Below are positions 52,516 to 62,579 of a stretch of 64,000 bases of DNA, in pieces. The first letter of the stretch is position 1, and each line of letters begins with the position of its first letter. The translations under genes and the position numbers were made by a program. The notes under the pieces were generated by a model. It made no database searches. It saw only the letters and a program-made list of their open reading frames with translations, and was not told the origin of the DNA. The stretch spans positions 248,001-312,000 of the forward strand of contig VWRR01000003.1 of assembly GCA_013995675.1 (NCBI GenBank). Direction: 5' to 3'. This DNA is from Cyanidiococcus yangmingshanensis. Its lineage: Eukaryota; Rhodophyta; Bangiophyceae; Cyanidiales; Cyanidiaceae.

Positions 52516-53383
52516 ATGAGGGTTCTTTTCCTTCTAAACGAGGCGTGTAACGGAGCTCCGCGCCGACAACCTGCTTTTCTATGGTCTTCCGGTGTATTGA
52601 CCCTGGTTTGCTGGAGATGCACGCTTTCTGCCGAAAAATGCGGCCGTCGAGAGCGAGCGTGGAGGACTAGACGAGCGAGCCGCAACCCCAGCTGTTGCAT
52701 CGAGGAAGTTCCCTCACAAATTCGACGGAAACAACCGATCGATCCTGCGAAGCGCTATCGTTTGAACTTGGGACCAGGTGCTGAACTACAAAAACCGGTC
52801 CCAGTTCAGAGCTTGAGCTTTTGGAACCTGCCGAACGCGCTCACGCTATCTCGGCTCATCTTACTTCCATTGATCGTAGTCTGTTTCTACATCCCTCGAG
52901 ACTGGGCCGCTCTTGCTTGTGTAGCGCTCTTTGGCTTGAGCTCTTTGACGGACTCGCTGGATGGCTACGTCGCTCGGCGCCTGAATCTCACCAGTGTATG
53001 GGGTGCTTTTCTTGATCCGGTCACGGACAAGCTCAGCATCTTAACAGTTCTCGTGTTGCTCGTTGAGCGTCACGCCACTATCTGGATAACAGGACCCGTC
53101 CTCCTGATTCTCCTCCGCGAGGTGGCAATCACCTGCGCTCCGAGAATGGATGGCGACTCGAGGTCTCCGCGATGTAGTGGCTGTCAATCAACAGGGAAAA
53201 CTGAAAACAGTTCTCCAAATGACAAGCGTGTTCTTGTTGCTGCTCGCACAGACAAGCATTGGTCTTCCGCGAGGAGTCTTCTATTTGGGAATGGTGCTCC
53301 TGCAGATTGCAGCGATCTTATCCGTGACGTCCGGATACGCTTATTTTCGTGCGGCCCTGGATGCTCATGCAAAGTACTACTGA
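52516..53383 (+). CDS. pgsA: CDP-diacylglycerol-glycerol-3-phosphate phosphatidyltransferase (PgsA), frame broken once
   Basis: A transit-peptide-like start at ATG 52516 (MRVLFLLNEACNGAPRRQ) is followed by the CDP-alcohol phosphatidyltransferase domain: NLPNALTLSRLILLPLIVV and SLTDSLDGYVARRLNLTSVW plus GAFLDPVTDKL (the D(X2)DG(X2)AR(X8)G(X3)D(X3)D signature), then LLREVAIT. The expected continuation ALREWMATRGL with VAVNQQGKLKTVLQMTSVFL lies in the next frame to 53383. One extra base (a T near 53134) separates ITAL-type residues exactly, so there is no intron. The enzyme makes phosphatidylglycerophosphate, precursor of phosphatidylglycerol, the main thylakoid and mitochondrial phospholipid. 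Bacterial-type PgsA in algae serves plastids and mitochondria. Confidence 0.9.
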
Positions 53384-54822
53384 GCCGTATACAGATCTCA
53401 TTGAGGTGAATTGCGATCACGAGATCATGAGGCACCGTGCAACCCCATATCTACTGGTTCAGGGTCGACAACCAGGGAGCAGGGTCTGATTCAGCGCCGC
53501 CTGGACGCTCTCCAGGACAGAACCATGCACTTGATTGGATAGACTCACACAAAAGTATGCACGAGTCGTCATCACGAGATGCTGCTCCCGCTAGAATCGT
53601 TCTGCAACTGAAGCGGCTCGTGGAGCATCCAACGCCTCTGAAAGAATAAGACCGAATGGGTCCATTGATGTGGGCGGCAGCAGTTGCGAGCATTCGCCAT
53701 CGCTCGCGTATCGGGTTCATCGTCGGACGGCCAATTGCGGTAACGATGACCCAGAAAAACCTTTCCTTGATGAGCGCAAGTGGTTTACGAACGTCAGCCT
53801 CCTGCGGTGATTCGAAACCCTGCTTCAGGACCGTATGGTGCAGCGATGTCGCACTCGACAGGAGCGACACGACCATGACCAAGACTGCGTTCCGGCAGGC
53901 AGCACCGTCGACATGTACCCATCGCCGATGACTTGTCGTCTCCTCGAACACTGGGAATGATTCGTCAGCGTACGATTAAAAGCCCAGCTCCAAAACGCGT
54001 CTGTATTTGCATGGCTGATCGATGCGATGATCGGTCGTCACTATGAACAGGGTCGAGCACGCGCTGAACTGTACCCTTTCCCACGGAGGCATGCTGCGTA
54101 GAATTCAAAGAAACTTTGCGTTGCCGCAAATCGCCCAAGGATGATGACGAAGGAGCCCCTCGTATGATGGGAACGAACGCTCTTCGGATACTGCGCGCTT
54201 CGCCAGTGTCGAGTTTCGACGAGCGCTCCATCTATCTAGAAGGAGCATCATGGACTCGCAATCATCCGTCGATTGAGGCCAACAAGAGTTTATGATACGG
54301 AGAGCGAGCCTTGTGCCCATGGCTCGTGCACACTGGTTTTCCTGAAGCGTGCACGTTCGTTCTTGAATCCATGAAACCGACATTCACTCGCTGGGGCAAT
54401 CATAGGAGAGCGGTTGTGCGTGGCTAGAGACGCACACATTTGTCGGATGTTTGTCTGTCGTGAGACCAGCTTCAGTGCTTCCGGGTGCCCATGAAATGGA
54501 CGCACCCTCAACGTGCCAGCTGGCAACGAAAATTCAGCACGACCAAGAGGTCACCCTACAGTCACCGATTGGAGATCAGCGTCAGTTCATGGGTTTTGGT
54601 GGCCAACGACCTCGGACAAGTCGGACCAGACCGCCACCGCCTGCAACTGCGATGCATTAGACAGGACTTTACAGCTTCTCTTTGCGAGTTCCATGGGGTT
54701 ATCTGCGTCAACGCGTAAAAGCGCCTCGCGCACTCGTATGATCACTTGCGTCCTTCAACGACATCTCCGTCAGCAGCTTCGAGAAGGGATCATCCGTGGT
54801 CATCCCGGTGTCGGACTCACCG
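53384..54822. other. Long gap, one unassigned minus-strand frame
   Basis: A 166-codon minus-strand frame (53451-53951) has a hydrophobic stretch (AVLVMVVSLLSSA) and RFFWVIVTAIGRP, so a small membrane protein is possible; further frames lie upstream in other registers. No family is recognised. Confidence 0.25.
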
Positions 54823-56218
54823 CTATCGAGGCCAGACCGGCTCTTGTTTGAAGGCCGATCCGACATTCGGACTTCGCTGGGGCGCCAACGCGCTCCTTTC
54901 TCCGTTCGCGGGTGGGTTCTTCACAGTGCTCGCGGAGAGCGACCCAGAGAGCAAGTCATCGAGCAGATGCTTCCCCTCTGGAGCGGAACGATCCGTTGCA
55001 TCTTTCGCCTTCATGACGCGTGCAGATACTGCTGCCTGCGATGCATTCGTACTGGTTGTCAGATTCGATGCCCTGGTGTTCGCTTCATAGCCTCGTGTAG
55101 TTGCATTCGAGGCGGTCGGTTTTGCCACCATAACAGATGACTGGATCTTTTGGAAAAAATCATCGTCTTCGGAGCCAGGCAGACCTGCGGATCCAGTGCC
55201 CACCGTCGATGGTTCTGATGCCGCAGCCGCTGCACCACCTCTCTGAGCCGCGGCTGGCCCAGATGCTGCGGTCACAAAGTCACTCCAATCCTTTCTGGAC
55301 GTCTCGGTATCAAGTCCCGTCACTGTTGCGCCGCCTATCGATCCAATCTCGGATTCTTCGTGGCGACTCGCTACGGCAGTGTCCTCGTCGTGAAATCCGA
55401 GCAGGTCGTCTACTTGCGACGGACCTCGCGGGGCTGAAGTCGTTCCAAGCGCACCTCTGGATGCATCAAAGGTCGCCACTGACTCCACCTCTGCGCCGGT
55501 GTCACCAGCGCCAAAACCGCGGAAGGAAGCAGTTTTGGGCTCTTCCATAGGGCTGGCCTGCCCACGAGGCACTCCCTGCAGCAACCGCGTACGAGTGACT
55601 CCCACCAGCAACGCCAGTACCACCTCCGCGATATCCGGCCGGGTCAAAAGACATGGCGGTAGGTGCAGCGCTTCCCAGACTCGGATAGAGCGGACTCGAA
55701 CCCACCGAAGCACTCATTTTCTGCATCATCGTCAAACTCCGCTGCAACTCCTCTTCATAACGCCGCGGATCACGAATAATCTCCACCACAAGCTTCGCCT
55801 TCTGACGAACACTCATCCCGCAGTCTCGACGCTCGTTCTGGTCAAAGTAGCGAAAGTCTTGGAGAACCTCCAAGTGAGGGAGTGCTGCACGCGCCTCCTC
55901 CAACACCCGCGGCGAGCCGTGCAGTATCAGATAACGCAAAAGATCCAACGCTTTGTATACTCGACGCCAGTATCGCCCCCTATCATTCAAACGGGACCAA
56001 ATAATACCCATAATCAGCGGGTACTCTTCGGCGTTATGAGTCGCACTCGCAACCTCCGCAAGCTCCCGCTGAGTCGGACCGTACGGCTCGACACTCGTCG
56101 CTGCGCGCACCTTGTTCTCAATATCCGTCATGACCGCGTCCTTTATCCATGACACCAGCTTACCCCGTTGACGCACTCCCTTTCGCTTAACATCCGTCCA
56201 GTTCACTTTATCCAACAT
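54823..56218 (-). CDS. Epsin-like ENTH-domain endocytic adaptor, frame broken once
   Basis: The start at ATG 56218 (MLDKVNWTDVKRKG) precedes an ENTH domain of about 140 residues: KVRAATSVEPYGPTQRELAE, EYPLIMGIIWSRLNDRGRYW, RRVYKALDLLRYLILHGS and DCGMSVRQKAKLVVEIIRDP, close to epsin (KVREATSNDPWGP, WRHVYKALTLLEYLIKTGSERV). The frame ends in TGA followed by C at 55502. The neighbouring frame is open across 55713-54823 and carries EEPKTASFRGFGAGD and repeated Asp-Asp-Leu/Phe motifs (QVDDLLGFH, DDDFFQKIQ, LLDDLLSGSL), typical of the disordered clathrin/AP-binding tails of epsins. One extra base around 55502-55560 explains the change. By family knowledge it binds PtdInsP and clathrin at budding membranes. 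Confidence 0.85.
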
Positions 56219-56814
56219 GACGCGTCTCGCTGTCTTGTTCCAGCGCTGGTTTTCGTGATCAACAGCACACGGGAAGCGTTTCCGTCCAAAGGACGCTGTC
56301 GGGAAACCGAGCCGGCCGCCCATCGCGGGCGCGAGGAGCGCTTGGCTTCAGGCACGCGCTCGAGCCTAGATATGTTTCTTGTTCGAGCTCACGCTTTAGA
56401 GCTGGTCTCGGAGAGGAGATGAGCGCTTTCATACCGCCAACCATAAAGTCGTATTGAAATAGAGCGGTGGCTACTTTCTCCAAAAGTTTGGGCGGTTGCC
56501 TGGGTTTGTTCGAGCTGGAGGAACGCCCTACTGGAGGCATCGGTGCTGGCTTGCTGCGACTGCGACGCGAGCGCGCTCTGGATAGCCCGAAGGGACACCG
56601 GTCGACGTTTGCATCATTGAAAGTATCAACATCTTTGGAAACGCGTTGAACGAATTTATTGTTGGGGGAGCTGTGATTGCATCTTTGAGGGCTCATTGGC
56701 CCTTTGCTAGCGCTGCAATCGGTGGCGCTTCTTTCGAACGACGTTCACGTGCAGCGACTCGGTGCGCGCCGTTATTCGCTGGGATAGACAGCGAAGATTC
56801 AAGAGTGAGTGGTT
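56219..56814. other. Divergent promoter region epsin / patatin-like gene
   Basis: A 145-codon minus-strand frame (56259-56696) overlaps the region in a different register from epsin; no domain is recognised and I do not call it. Confidence 0.3.
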
Positions 56815-59037
56815 ATGCCGGTTGCTTGGTTGCGTTGGTCTGCAAAGACCAAACAGAGACATAACAAGGGCAGCGATGATAGAGATTGCCCTGATCACGT
56901 AGTTGTACAGGCGACCTCGGAAGCATCGGCGACGACCGAAGCATCTCGTTCTACAGAGCTTGTACGCGCGAGCGCTGCATCCTCCGCTATGCACGAGACT
57001 CTAGGGCCTACGCTTACGCAATCAGATGCATTGACTGAGGCGATCTCTACGGTCGAGCAGGCTGGCCCTTCGCGACAGTCGTCCGAATATTTATCGCAGG
57101 CGATGATGGAAACAATGGAGGAAGCTGCCCGCAAGGCCAGCAAGCGACTCAGTCGCCCTGATCGAGAGCGCGTAGACAAGTACTTGCAACGACTGCGTCT
57201 GCTACAGGAGCTCTCTCGGGACTTTGCTCGCTACGACGTTCAGTGTCGAATACCGCTGCGCCGAGCGCTGAACGAACTCACTGCGATTGCGTTCTGCGGT
57301 GGCGGCGTCCTCGGCACAGCCTATGTGGGTGCACTCTCAGTACTCGAACAACACGGTCTTGATTACGCCCGAATCAAACGTTTCGCTGGCACTTCTGCAG
57401 GCGCGATCATGGCGTCTACGCTTGCTGTGGGCTATCACGCTGCCGGCTGCATGAAACAGTTGCAGAAGCTCAATTTCGAAGACCTGATGACGCCGGACCT
57501 TAGCGCGCTCACCCGTGGTCGAGGTTTGAGTTCTGGCAAGTATCTCGAACAGTGGATGGGACAAGTGCTCGCTGAGCGGACCGGTGATTCCAATATCACC
57601 ATGGCGCAGGTACTGGAACGCTACGGCAAAGAGCTCGTTATCGTGACCACCGAGCTGGACACAGGTCGGGAGCGCAAACTAACACCTTACACTGATCCAG
57701 ATTTGCCGGTTAAATCTGCGGTGCGGATGTCTGCGGGCATCCCAGTAGTCTTCGACGTCTACCACTACCAGGGACACCAATACTGTGACGGCGGACTGGT
57801 GAACAATTGGCCAGTAGATGCATTGCCGCAGGACGGCACCGGACTGGGCTTGGTGACCTTTTCCTTCAATGACTTTATTCATTACGAGCTCTATCATCTG
57901 CTCTGGGGACCCATTCCTCCCGAGACACGCGGTTTTGATTACGAACGTATGGGACATGCTTTCGCGCAGGCGCTCTACAGCCACTCGGAGAAAGCGACGA
58001 CCATCTTCGGTGTGGCGACGCGGAGTATGCGCATTATCTATGATCGCCTGACACGAGAGCAGATCTATCGCTACGCAGAACGCTGGCCGGGAGGTCTGTC
58101 GATGCCACGCGCTGCTTTCCTCTGCGTAGGGGAATACGGTGCGCTGGATACCGACATATCGACGACAGGGCAACTGGAGCTCTTCGAGATGGGTCGGCTC
58201 TCCATGTACGTCGAGGTGCAGCGCTTCATGCACGAGCTGGAGTACGCGAACACACACAGCGGTTCATCCATTCGAGATATGCTTCCGATCAGCGGTGATC
58301 TCTACCGACAACGTCTGCGTGAAGCAAGCGCGCTGAACGAGGGATCGCCACCGGGACCAGACACTCATCAGCGAGCAAGCACCATCGACCCTGGAACGGA
58401 TTCGGTGACGACCAACGCTCGCCAGATGCATCAGCGTACTGACCAGCATCCCTGTGGCGACGATGCCAACGCCGATGCCGCATCTGCAGCACCTGAAAAT
58501 GAAGTGATGAGACCAGTTCACTCGGAGAGTTCCACGTCTTCGAACGCTGAGTTGTCGGCACCGAGTCACACCCATGTGCACTTTACAGAGCCCGCTAACC
58601 AAGAGTCCGATCTGTCGCCGGAGCGTCAGACAAGCCGTTCGAGTCGGGATGCGATCGAGGGACCGCGCCGCTTGTGGCAGGCCCCAGAGGAGCTCTTCTG
58701 GCGACATATATTCCTTCTTTCGCTGCGAGAGGGCCGAAAACTCGGGCCCCAGGTTCACGCCCGTCTTTTTCCAAGTCGGTTGCGTCGCAGCGCTCGCATG
58801 GGAGGCCTGCGCGCTGAAGCGGTCCTCATCCAACAGGACATCACTCGACAGGTGCGCAGCATTTGGCAGAATCTACGACTATGCGGTATCGGCTGTTTCG
58901 CGTTAACCATTCAGTGCGCTACTTGCTGTCAAGTGGCTCGCTGCGTCAAAGACGATAACGGTATCGACGACGCCACGCCCGATTCACCGCCCCTCGATAG
59001 GGTTGCATCGGAGACGACACCTGAATCCAGGGAGTAG
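56815..59037 (+). CDS. Patatin-like phospholipase / lipase
   Basis: A 740-residue protein starting at ATG 56815. After a polar N-terminus (about 115 residues, Ala/Ser/Glu-rich) and a charged helix, the patatin domain starts ELTAIAFCGGGVLGTAYVGA (oxyanion loop, residues about 155-175). The nucleophile elbow GTSAG is at about 192-196, and the catalytic Asp is in YCDGGLVNNWPVDALP (about 325). The catalytic Ser-Asp dyad is therefore complete. The last 270 residues are low-complexity and then end in a Cys-rich hydrophobic stretch (GIGCFALTIQCATCCQ) without a known domain, possibly a palmitoylated membrane contact. It probably hydrolyses acyl esters of membrane or storage lipids. The frame is intact over 2.2 kb. 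Confidence 0.9.
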   Translation: MPVAWLRWSAKTKQRHNKGSDDRDCPDHVVVQATSEASATTEASRSTELVRASAASSAMHETLGPTLTQSDALTEAISTVEQAGPSRQSSEYLSQAMMETMEEAARKASKRLSRPDRERVDKYLQRLRLLQELSRDFARYDVQCRIPLRRALNELTAIAFCGGGVLGTAYVGALSVLEQHGLDYARIKRFAGTSAGAIMASTLAVGYHAAGCMKQLQKLNFEDLMTPDLSALTRGRGLSSGKYLEQWMGQVLAERTGDSNITMAQVLERYGKELVIVTTELDTGRERKLTPYTDPDLPVKSAVRMSAGIPVVFDVYHYQGHQYCDGGLVNNWPVDALPQDGTGLGLVTFSFNDFIHYELYHLLWGPIPPETRGFDYERMGHAFAQALYSHSEKATTIFGVATRSMRIIYDRLTREQIYRYAERWPGGLSMPRAAFLCVGEYGALDTDISTTGQLELFEMGRLSMYVEVQRFMHELEYANTHSGSSIRDMLPISGDLYRQRLREASALNEGSPPGPDTHQRASTIDPGTDSVTTNARQMHQRTDQHPCGDDANADAASAAPENEVMRPVHSESSTSSNAELSAPSHTHVHFTEPANQESDLSPERQTSRSSRDAIEGPRRLWQAPEELFWRHIFLLSLREGRKLGPQVHARLFPSRLRRSARMGGLRAEAVLIQQDITRQVRSIWQNLRLCGIGCFALTIQCATCCQVARCVKDDNGIDDATPDSPPLDRVASETTPESRE

Positions 59038-59285
59038 CGCGATGCTCTCCAGCGAGAACGGGCCCATCATCGCCGACAAGCCCGTACAGATGAAACCAGA
59101 TCCATAAAAATTCGGCGGCATTGACTTTTCCGGTGCTTTAAAAGGGTCTCGGTTTCCATGTCTGCTCATCCGCAATGCATGGTACCCACCCGTGGACCAG
59201 CGTCACAAGACATTTTTCGAGGTCGGTTGCGGGACGTCGCCGATACCCTCGATTGTGCACCATGAGCGACGCGCTCGCCCAAAAT

Positions 59286-60494
59286 CTATGTAAAGGGCGT
59301 AGAAGAGCGTTTTGGATCGCTTGAATCGAGGCCTTGACTGCTGCTGTGCAACGTCTTCAGAATCTGTCCCAGTATGGCCACTTTGAAGCTCAGGAAGCCA
59401 AGAAATGCCGGCAGAACGTGAAGCGATTCACGCTGTTTGGCCACTGCCAGAACCAGGCCAATGAAGAGCAGAATCCGTAACGGGCCACTCGTTAGATGAC
59501 GGGCGTGCTGGAGCGTCGAGCTCGCGGGAGCTCCTCCTTTCAAGTTCGTTCGTTCGGTCTCTGGCGGAAGCAGCCGATCAACCCCGTGTCCCAGAAGAAA
59601 CACGTAGACGACCGAAACGCTTGCTCCGAGCAAGAAAGAAAGCGCAGCTTCCTTTGAGCTCAGCCAGAACGTAACCAGCGACCCCGCCGCACCTGTAAAC
59701 AGCGTGTTTCGAAGCAGCTCTCGCTGCAGCAGCACGTAACTGGCCAGTGTCGGTTCCGCGGTCTCTTCCACCCGCCTCGAGTCATCGAATCCCTTTGATG
59801 AAGGAAACGGGATGTTCGTGTAGCGATCTGGAGCGTAGTGCGCTTGTTCAAAGGCCAACACTTCATCCGCCACCGAGTTTGACGTTTGTTCGCTTTCGAG
59901 GGCCGAGCGCCACTCGAGCCGGTACTGGACACGCCAAAACCGTACCGAACCGCCTCCCATAGCGTCCTTTCGCGTGCATGCTCCCCCAATACTGCCTGAG
60001 TGTCTCCGTCCGGGAATCTTCAAAACAACTGCCCACATGAACCAAAGGTCGTTGCCACTGGGGCCGTCACTCACGGATGCGAGCCTCAGATAGGCATCAC
60101 TGGACGGGCCAATCGGGAGCGTGGCGTCGCCCGAGACGCGACCGGATCGGGCCATGCGGCCATCCACTACCTGGGACTCGCCTGCCAGGATCCAGGAGGA
60201 CGGGTTCTCCCGTGTAGTCTGGCCTGGAGTCTCGACCTGGCGCCCGACGCCATTGATCATGAAGACAAGTTCCAGTTGACTGGTATCCATACCCATCACT
60301 GGACAATATCCAGCCGTGAACAAGACAACTAGACCGTGCTCTACGGATCCACGACCACCAACTGCCCAACCGAGAATACGTATTCCTTCGGTCGCGATAC
60401 CTCGCTCTCTGAACCTCTGACGCATCGAATGAGTCCTTCCTAGACGAATATGAAACGGTGACCGCTCTGATGCGCGCCCCAAGAGCCAGCACAT
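59286..60494 (-). CDS. ATP synthase protein I / CGL160-like plastid protein
   Basis: A 402-residue protein. The C-terminal third has four hydrophobic helices: RNTLFTGAAGSLVTFW, AALSFLLGASVSVVYVFLLG followed by HGVDRLLPPETERT, then GPLRILLFIGLVLAVAKQ and HVLPAFLGFLSFKVAILGQI. This arrangement (Gly-rich helix pair, xGxxVDxL, Arg-I/L-L, final KxA helix) matches the AtpI/UncI-like domain of CGL160, which helps assemble the CF0 c-ring of chloroplast ATP synthase. About 230 residues precede it and do not resemble a simple transit peptide. ATG 60494 is the first start; ATG 60425 is an alternative. The frame is intact. Identity is by topology and motif only. Confidence 0.6.
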   Translation of the reverse strand: MCWLLGRASERSPFHIRLGRTHSMRQRFRERGIATEGIRILGWAVGGRGSVEHGLVVLFTAGYCPVMGMDTSQLELVFMINGVGRQVETPGQTTRENPSSWILAGESQVVDGRMARSGRVSGDATLPIGPSSDAYLRLASVSDGPSGNDLWFMWAVVLKIPGRRHSGSIGGACTRKDAMGGGSVRFWRVQYRLEWRSALESEQTSNSVADEVLAFEQAHYAPDRYTNIPFPSSKGFDDSRRVEETAEPTLASYVLLQRELLRNTLFTGAAGSLVTFWLSSKEAALSFLLGASVSVVYVFLLGHGVDRLLPPETERTNLKGGAPASSTLQHARHLTSGPLRILLFIGLVLAVAKQRESLHVLPAFLGFLSFKVAILGQILKTLHSSSQGLDSSDPKRSSTPFT

Positions 60495-60810
60495 TCGCCA
60501 ACAAATCGACGCTCATGACTACAGCAGCGAGCGCTTCTGAACGATCTCTATGCTTGATCAGCAATCAACAAGAACTACACTCTCTAAGAAGGACCCATGA
60601 CCCAGGAAAGAAACCGAGTCGTCCATGGATTCGATCCGGAAAATCGAGGAATCACCGCCACGCATCGGGTCGCACGCATCGGGTTGATTGCACGCATCGA
60701 CACGCATGCGCTGTCCGGTTTCCAGATCGGGAAGCGCCGATTGCCTTCGATAAGAAAAGTTGATCGTTCTCGTCACTGACTTGTAAAGTGTTGCGTTCGC
60801 TCTGGAGAGC
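60495..60810. other. Divergent promoter region
   Basis: About 316 bases between two divergently transcribed genes; a 60-codon frame here has no recognisable content. Confidence 0.35.
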
Positions 60811-61740
60811 ATGGCAAGAGACGATAGTGTTTCGACGGATTCATTTGATTGGCGCAAGTTACTGAATGTAGAATTCTGGGATTCAGGTTTTGACGCCGTT
60901 TCGGTAGCGAGCATGACGACTCCAACGACACGACCGGGTACGGCAGAGCACTCCACGAACGCGTTGGCGCCAGCGACCGTGTCTACGGACGGACGCTTGG
61001 CCACGAAAGAGCGCTGCTCGAGTTGCAGGGAAACCTGGGACTTGACTGGTTTGAATGTTGTGGACCACGCGGCGCTCTCTTGGGCTTTGAGCCAACTAGC
61101 AGCGGAGAACGAACAGCTCAAGCAACGCGTTCGAGAACTCGAGGACCGACTAGCGACCGTCCAAGCCGAAAAATCATCGGCCACGAGTGCGGGTGTCTGC
61201 AGGGGAAAAAAAGGGACCTTGTCGGATGTGGCGAACACGAACGGTGCTTCGAGCAGCGGCCAACGAATGGTGATCGGTTTCGCGTATTTGACCAAGTCTC
61301 TGGTGCGAGAGCTGGCCTCGTTCTTGACGATCTCCAACGGGCAAGTCGGTTGGACCGACTCTCCCTGTACAGCGTCATCAGCGTCGTCGGACCACGAGGC
61401 AGCGGAAGCGGATGAGCCGTCGTCACCCCGCGCCGACTCGGAGGCGGCCTCTAAGACTTCTACGTGCACGTTCGAAGGGCACGCCACCACGAAACGGAAA
61501 CCGAACACGAGCTGGATGCTGGAGAAACATGTCCAGATAGGACCGTCCAAACGCACACGTCACGAAAAGACAACGAACAAAGCGTATCGATCAGCGGCTC
61601 GATATGCGGCCAACGGTGCAATCTTTAGTATCTTCTTCTTTTTCAGCCTGGCGCTTTTGCCACCGATCCTTGATGTACTCGGACTGCTAACGGGGACGGC
61701 ACCAGCGACACATCATGTTCTATCGCTGCCACCAGCCTAG
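60811..61740 (+). CDS. Coiled-coil protein with C-terminal membrane helix, unknown
   Basis: A 309-residue protein starting at the first ATG (MARDDSVSTDSFDWRKLL). Residues about 90-130 form a heptad-rich coiled coil (LAAENEQLKQRVRELEDRL) like a leucine zipper, but the preceding stretch lacks the NxxAAxxSRxRK basic region of bZIP proteins. A polar middle follows, then a basic patch (KRTRHEKTTNKAYRS) and one strongly hydrophobic helix (AIFSIFFFFSLALLPPILDV, about 275-294) with a 15-residue tail. The layout recalls tail-anchored proteins or membrane-tethered transcription factors without DNA-binding residues. No family is recognised. The frame is intact. Confidence 0.6.
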   Translation: MARDDSVSTDSFDWRKLLNVEFWDSGFDAVSVASMTTPTTRPGTAEHSTNALAPATVSTDGRLATKERCSSCRETWDLTGLNVVDHAALSWALSQLAAENEQLKQRVRELEDRLATVQAEKSSATSAGVCRGKKGTLSDVANTNGASSSGQRMVIGFAYLTKSLVRELASFLTISNGQVGWTDSPCTASSASSDHEAAEADEPSSPRADSEAASKTSTCTFEGHATTKRKPNTSWMLEKHVQIGPSKRTRHEKTTNKAYRSAARYAANGAIFSIFFFFSLALLPPILDVLGLLTGTAPATHHVLSLPPA

Positions 61741-62579
61741 TTGGTTGATGGTTCCTCGTCATGGCGCGACCATCGTAACTCGCTTCGTCATGATCGTCGC
61801 CGGTCACGGACTGGCGCTTTGCCTCGTCGATCTAACTGAACGCGACCATTCAAACCAACACAAGTGCTCATCGAGTAAGGCATGAAATCCTAAAGTTGAT
61901 CTCGCGATCAAATCGCTCCAGACCAGGGGGTCACGCTTCGCCCTGGGAGCGCAATGCATGGAACTCAGCCCGAGTCCGGATCACGTCCGACCCGGAGGTG
62001 CTCGTCACAAATCTCGAGGCAAGCCATCTTGGAAGAGAAACAGATGGCGCACTCGGGCCGAACGAAGCCTTCGTAACCATTCAGATACGAGGGCCAAGTC
62101 CATACTCACCGTGACGAACGATCGACTGAGCAATCATGTCGAGTTGCAACGCCAAAGACGCTGTCATCCTGGTCAGTAGGGCGAATGGGATCGGCATGCT
62201 CGCGACAACCGGCGAATATCAGCGTGGAGTTGCTATCGTTCAATCCCGCGTTTTGAGTTCAGTTGCCCAAAAAACGTGTGTCGGTCGTCAGTATCTCGAC
62301 ATCAACGAGACGCAGGGATGCATCAGCACCCCGGTCTGAGTCGAGCATACCTCCGACACGTCCGATCCAGCATACGTTCTCCTATGCTTTGACGCGAGCA
62401 CACATGCGACCAGCGTCCTGTCATGAGAACGCCGATCCACAGCCGGTACGGGACATGCACAGACACTTGCCAGGAGCGATCCTTGAACAGACGACTTGAG
62501 TGTACTCCGCGCGCTTCCAGCTCCGATAGACCTATGGAGCAGTCCATTGCCCTTGTTCATTTCTGATCGAGAGTCCTCT
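61741..62579. other. Gap between convergent genes, nothing recognised
   Basis: It lies between the 3' ends of the coiled-coil gene (+) and CRY-DASH (-). Only short frames; no repeats or RNA genes. Confidence 0.3.

Noticed and set aside
28697-56218. Short introns as the cause of the frame changes
   Set aside because: Where homology is clear (PgsA, CDC73, PAN2, CCDC25) conserved residues directly abut across the break with a one-base offset, leaving no room for an intron.
60558-61556. 332-codon minus-strand frame
   Set aside because: Lies antisense to the coiled-coil membrane protein gene, which has the better ATG start, coiled coil and membrane helix.
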